Shown here: positions 12,887 to 13,755 of the stretch, piece by piece
How the letters are laid out: every line of letters starts with the position of its first letter
How positions within the stretch are numbered: position 1 is the first letter of the stretch
Notes under the pieces: model-generated
The model's input: the letters and a program-made list of their open reading frames with translations, nothing else
Databases searched by the model: none
What the model was told of the DNA's origin: nothing
Position numbers and translations under genes: made by a program
Origin: an uncultured Collinsella sp.
Lineage (GTDB): Bacteria > Actinomycetota > Coriobacteriia > Coriobacteriales > Coriobacteriaceae
Assembly (NCBI GenBank): GCA_900551815.1
Contig: URXE01000056.1
Location: 1 to 13,755 of the forward strand
DNA: 13,755 bases
Direction of reading: 5' to 3'

Positions 12887-12892
12887 ACTTTC

Positions 12893-13037
12893 GGTTCACG
12901 CACGAATCCGCTGCCAGAGACAGCCGGCGCAAACGGGTCTTACCCGCGAGCTTAATGGGACATCCCGCCAGCCGAGGTGGTCGAGTAGATATGTCTTCTC
13001 GCCCCCGTCGCTCATGCAGCGCGGGGGCTTTCTTTTT
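12893..13037 (+). ncRNA. L10 leader (ribosomal protein autoregulatory RNA) with attenuator
   Basis: The 5' leader of the rplJ transcript, where excess L10 or the L10-L12 complex should bind and reduce rplJL expression. It matches the Rfam L10_leader pattern by eye: AGAGACAGCCGGCGC (12915-12929), an inner CGGGT/ACCCG hairpin (12934-12938, 12942-12946), then CTTAATGGGACATCCCGCC and AGCCGAGGT (12951-12978). A strong terminator follows, suggesting transcription attenuation as in other Gram-positives. The boundaries are approximate. Confidence 0.75.
13001..13037 (+). terminator. Intrinsic terminator / attenuator in the rplJ leader
   Basis: GCCCCCG (13001-13007) pairs with CGGGGGC (13022-13028), and CGCT with AGCG inside, one T bulged. 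TTTCTTTTT (13029-13037) follows. It lies 65 bases before the rplJ start, so it must be read through for expression. Confidence 0.85.
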
Positions 13038-13102
13038 GGACATGCCCCCGTCACGTCCTTGTGGCGGACCGTGCCCGGAAAGAATTCGAGGAGGTGTAAT
13101 TC

Positions 13103-13624
13103 ATGCCCCAGCAGTACAAAATCGACAAGGTTGCAGAGATCGAGTCCCGTATCGCCGAGAACGCCGGTCTGTTCGTCGTCAACTACAACGGTCTGACGGT
13201 TAAGCAGGCTCAGGAGCTGCGTCATCAGCTTCGCGAGTGCGGCGCCGAGATGAAGGTCTACAAGAACAACCTGGTCAAGATCGCACTCAAGAACCAGGAG
13301 CAGCCCGAGCTCGACGAGATCCTCGCCGGCCCCGTCGCTTATGTGTTCTACGAGACCGAGCCGGTCGAGGCCGCTAAGACCCTTAAGGACTTCTCCGCTA
13401 AGTCCAAGGGCGTCCTTGAGATCAAGGGCGGCATCTCCGACGGCAAGGCCGTTTCCGCTGATGATGTTAAGGCTATCGCCGAGCTGCCCACCAAGGATCA
13501 GCTTCTCGGCCAGATCGCCGGTCTCATCTCCGGTTTCGCTCGCGACATCGCTGTCTGCGTCAACGGCGTTTCCTCTGGTCTCGCTCGTTCGATCCAGCAG
13601 GTCTCCGAGCAGAAGGCAGCCTAG
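13103..13624 (+). CDS. rplJ: 50S ribosomal protein L10 (uL10)
   Basis: L10 forms the base of the ribosomal stalk, binding 23S rRNA with its N-terminal domain and L7/L12 dimers with its C-terminal helix. The 173 residues match the family length. Characteristic segments are the N-terminal KIDKVAEIESRIAENAGLFVVNYNGLTVKQAQELR, KVYKNNLVKIAL (about 50-61), GPVAYVFYETEP (80-91), LEIKGGISDGK, and ELPTKDQLLGQIAGLI, followed by the L12-binding helix. AGGAGG (13089-13094) lies 8 bases before the ATG. It precedes rplL in the usual order. Upstream is an aminotransferase rather than rplKA, so rplJL has its own promoter here. Regulation is by the L10 leader and attenuator. Confidence 0.97.
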   Translation: MPQQYKIDKVAEIESRIAENAGLFVVNYNGLTVKQAQELRHQLRECGAEMKVYKNNLVKIALKNQEQPELDEILAGPVAYVFYETEPVEAAKTLKDFSAKSKGVLEIKGGISDGKAVSADDVKAIAELPTKDQLLGQIAGLISGFARDIAVCVNGVSSGLARSIQQVSEQKAA

Positions 13625-13639
13625 TCGCTGTTTTCACCC

Positions 13640-13675
13640 GCGGCGGCAACGCCGCACCCCTGGCGCATTCGCGCC
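13640..13675 (+). other. Two hairpins between rplJ and rplL
   Basis: GCGGCG-GCAA-CGCCGC (13640-13655) has a perfect six-base stem with a GNRA loop. GGCGC-ATTC-GCGCC (13662-13675) is followed by GTGTTTTAA, so it looks like a weak terminator or processing site. These may adjust the rplJ to rplL ratio, since ribosomes carry several L12 copies per L10. Confidence 0.4.
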
Positions 13676-13726
13676 GTGTTTTAACTGATCTCTGTGCATC
13701 CGCACGGAAACCGAAAGGACTTAGAA

Positions 13727-13755
13727 ATGGCTAAGCTTACCACCGATGAGATCAT
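13727..13755 (+). CDS. rplL: 50S ribosomal protein L7/L12, first codons only
   Basis: Only the first nine codons are in the window, reading MAKLTTDEI, which fits the L7/L12 N-terminus that mediates dimerisation and L10 binding. AAAGGA (13714-13719) lies 7 bases before the ATG. Its position after rplJ is the conserved order, which carries most of the weight in this call. The gap after rplJ is 102 bases. Confidence 0.9.

Larger units (their letters stand above)
12633..12890. repeat. Very long interrupted inverted repeat (about 258 bases)
   Basis: Nested matching blocks are: 12633-12642 with 12881-12890 (10 of 10); 12652-12677 with 12842-12867 (25 of 26); 12694-12726 with 12791-12823 (33 of 33); and a central hairpin 12744-12752/12758-12766 with CGCAC/GTGCG (12734-12738, 12767-12771) outside it. 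Short stretches between blocks differ on the two sides. The right arm holds the rplJ promoter; the left arm holds its mirror with a shortened spacer. No protein is encoded. Confidence 0.9.

Noticed and set aside
12633..12890. CRISPR array or tRNA/rRNA hypothesis for the large repeat
   Set aside because: The repeats are inverted and nested, not regularly spaced direct repeats, and no tRNA or rRNA signature is seen.
12592..13225. Several overlapping open frames in the aminotransferase-rplJ gap
   Set aside because: They run through inverted-repeat arms, the L10 leader and the attenuator; palindromic GC-rich DNA creates open frames on both strands.

Overview
The window looks like chromosomal DNA of a high-GC Gram-positive bacterium. 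A Coriobacteriia member such as Collinsella is the best guess, made from protein flavour, GC-ending codons, AGGAGG-type ribosome sites and sigma-70-like promoters. This is inference without a database search. No phage, CRISPR array, complete IS, tRNA or rRNA is visible. Most genes are ordinary housekeeping or accessory metabolism; the unusual content is mainly in the intergenic DNA.

Layout. Bases 1-3366 hold three minus-strand genes in transcription order crr (PTS EIIA-Glc type), an acyltransferase-3/SGNH O-acyltransferase, and asnS (cut by the left edge). Two copies of the perfect palindrome GAAACGTTTC, a LacI/GalR-type operator core, flank crr: one just downstream of its promoter, the other at the tip of a long hairpin between crr and the acyltransferase. 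Bases 3367-8606 are plus-strand: an alpha/beta hydrolase, a repeat-rich intergenic region, a fused FeoA-FeoB ferrous-iron transporter preceded by two tandem near-palindromic operators, and a SotB-like MFS exporter. Bases 8607-10703 hold a 65-base palindrome and then a probable two-gene unit: a GH13 glucanohydrolase and a deoxyinosine (hypoxanthine) DNA glycosylase. A minus-strand protein of unknown function converges on the latter with one base between the stop codons. Bases 11461-13755 hold a class I aminotransferase, a very long inverted repeat, the L10 autoregulatory leader with an attenuator, rplJ, and the first codons of rplL.

How it fits together. crr supplies the phosphoryl relay component for sugar uptake and may share a sugar-responsive LacI-family regulator with the acyltransferase. 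The GH13 enzyme would handle maltodextrins inside the cell. feoAB looks metal-repressed. The rplJ promoter lies in the right arm of the roughly 258-base inverted repeat, whose left arm carries a damaged mirror copy of the same promoter; this is the most unusual structure in the window. The last third of the neighbouring aminotransferase gene also changes codon preference, suggesting that this junction has been rearranged or recombined.
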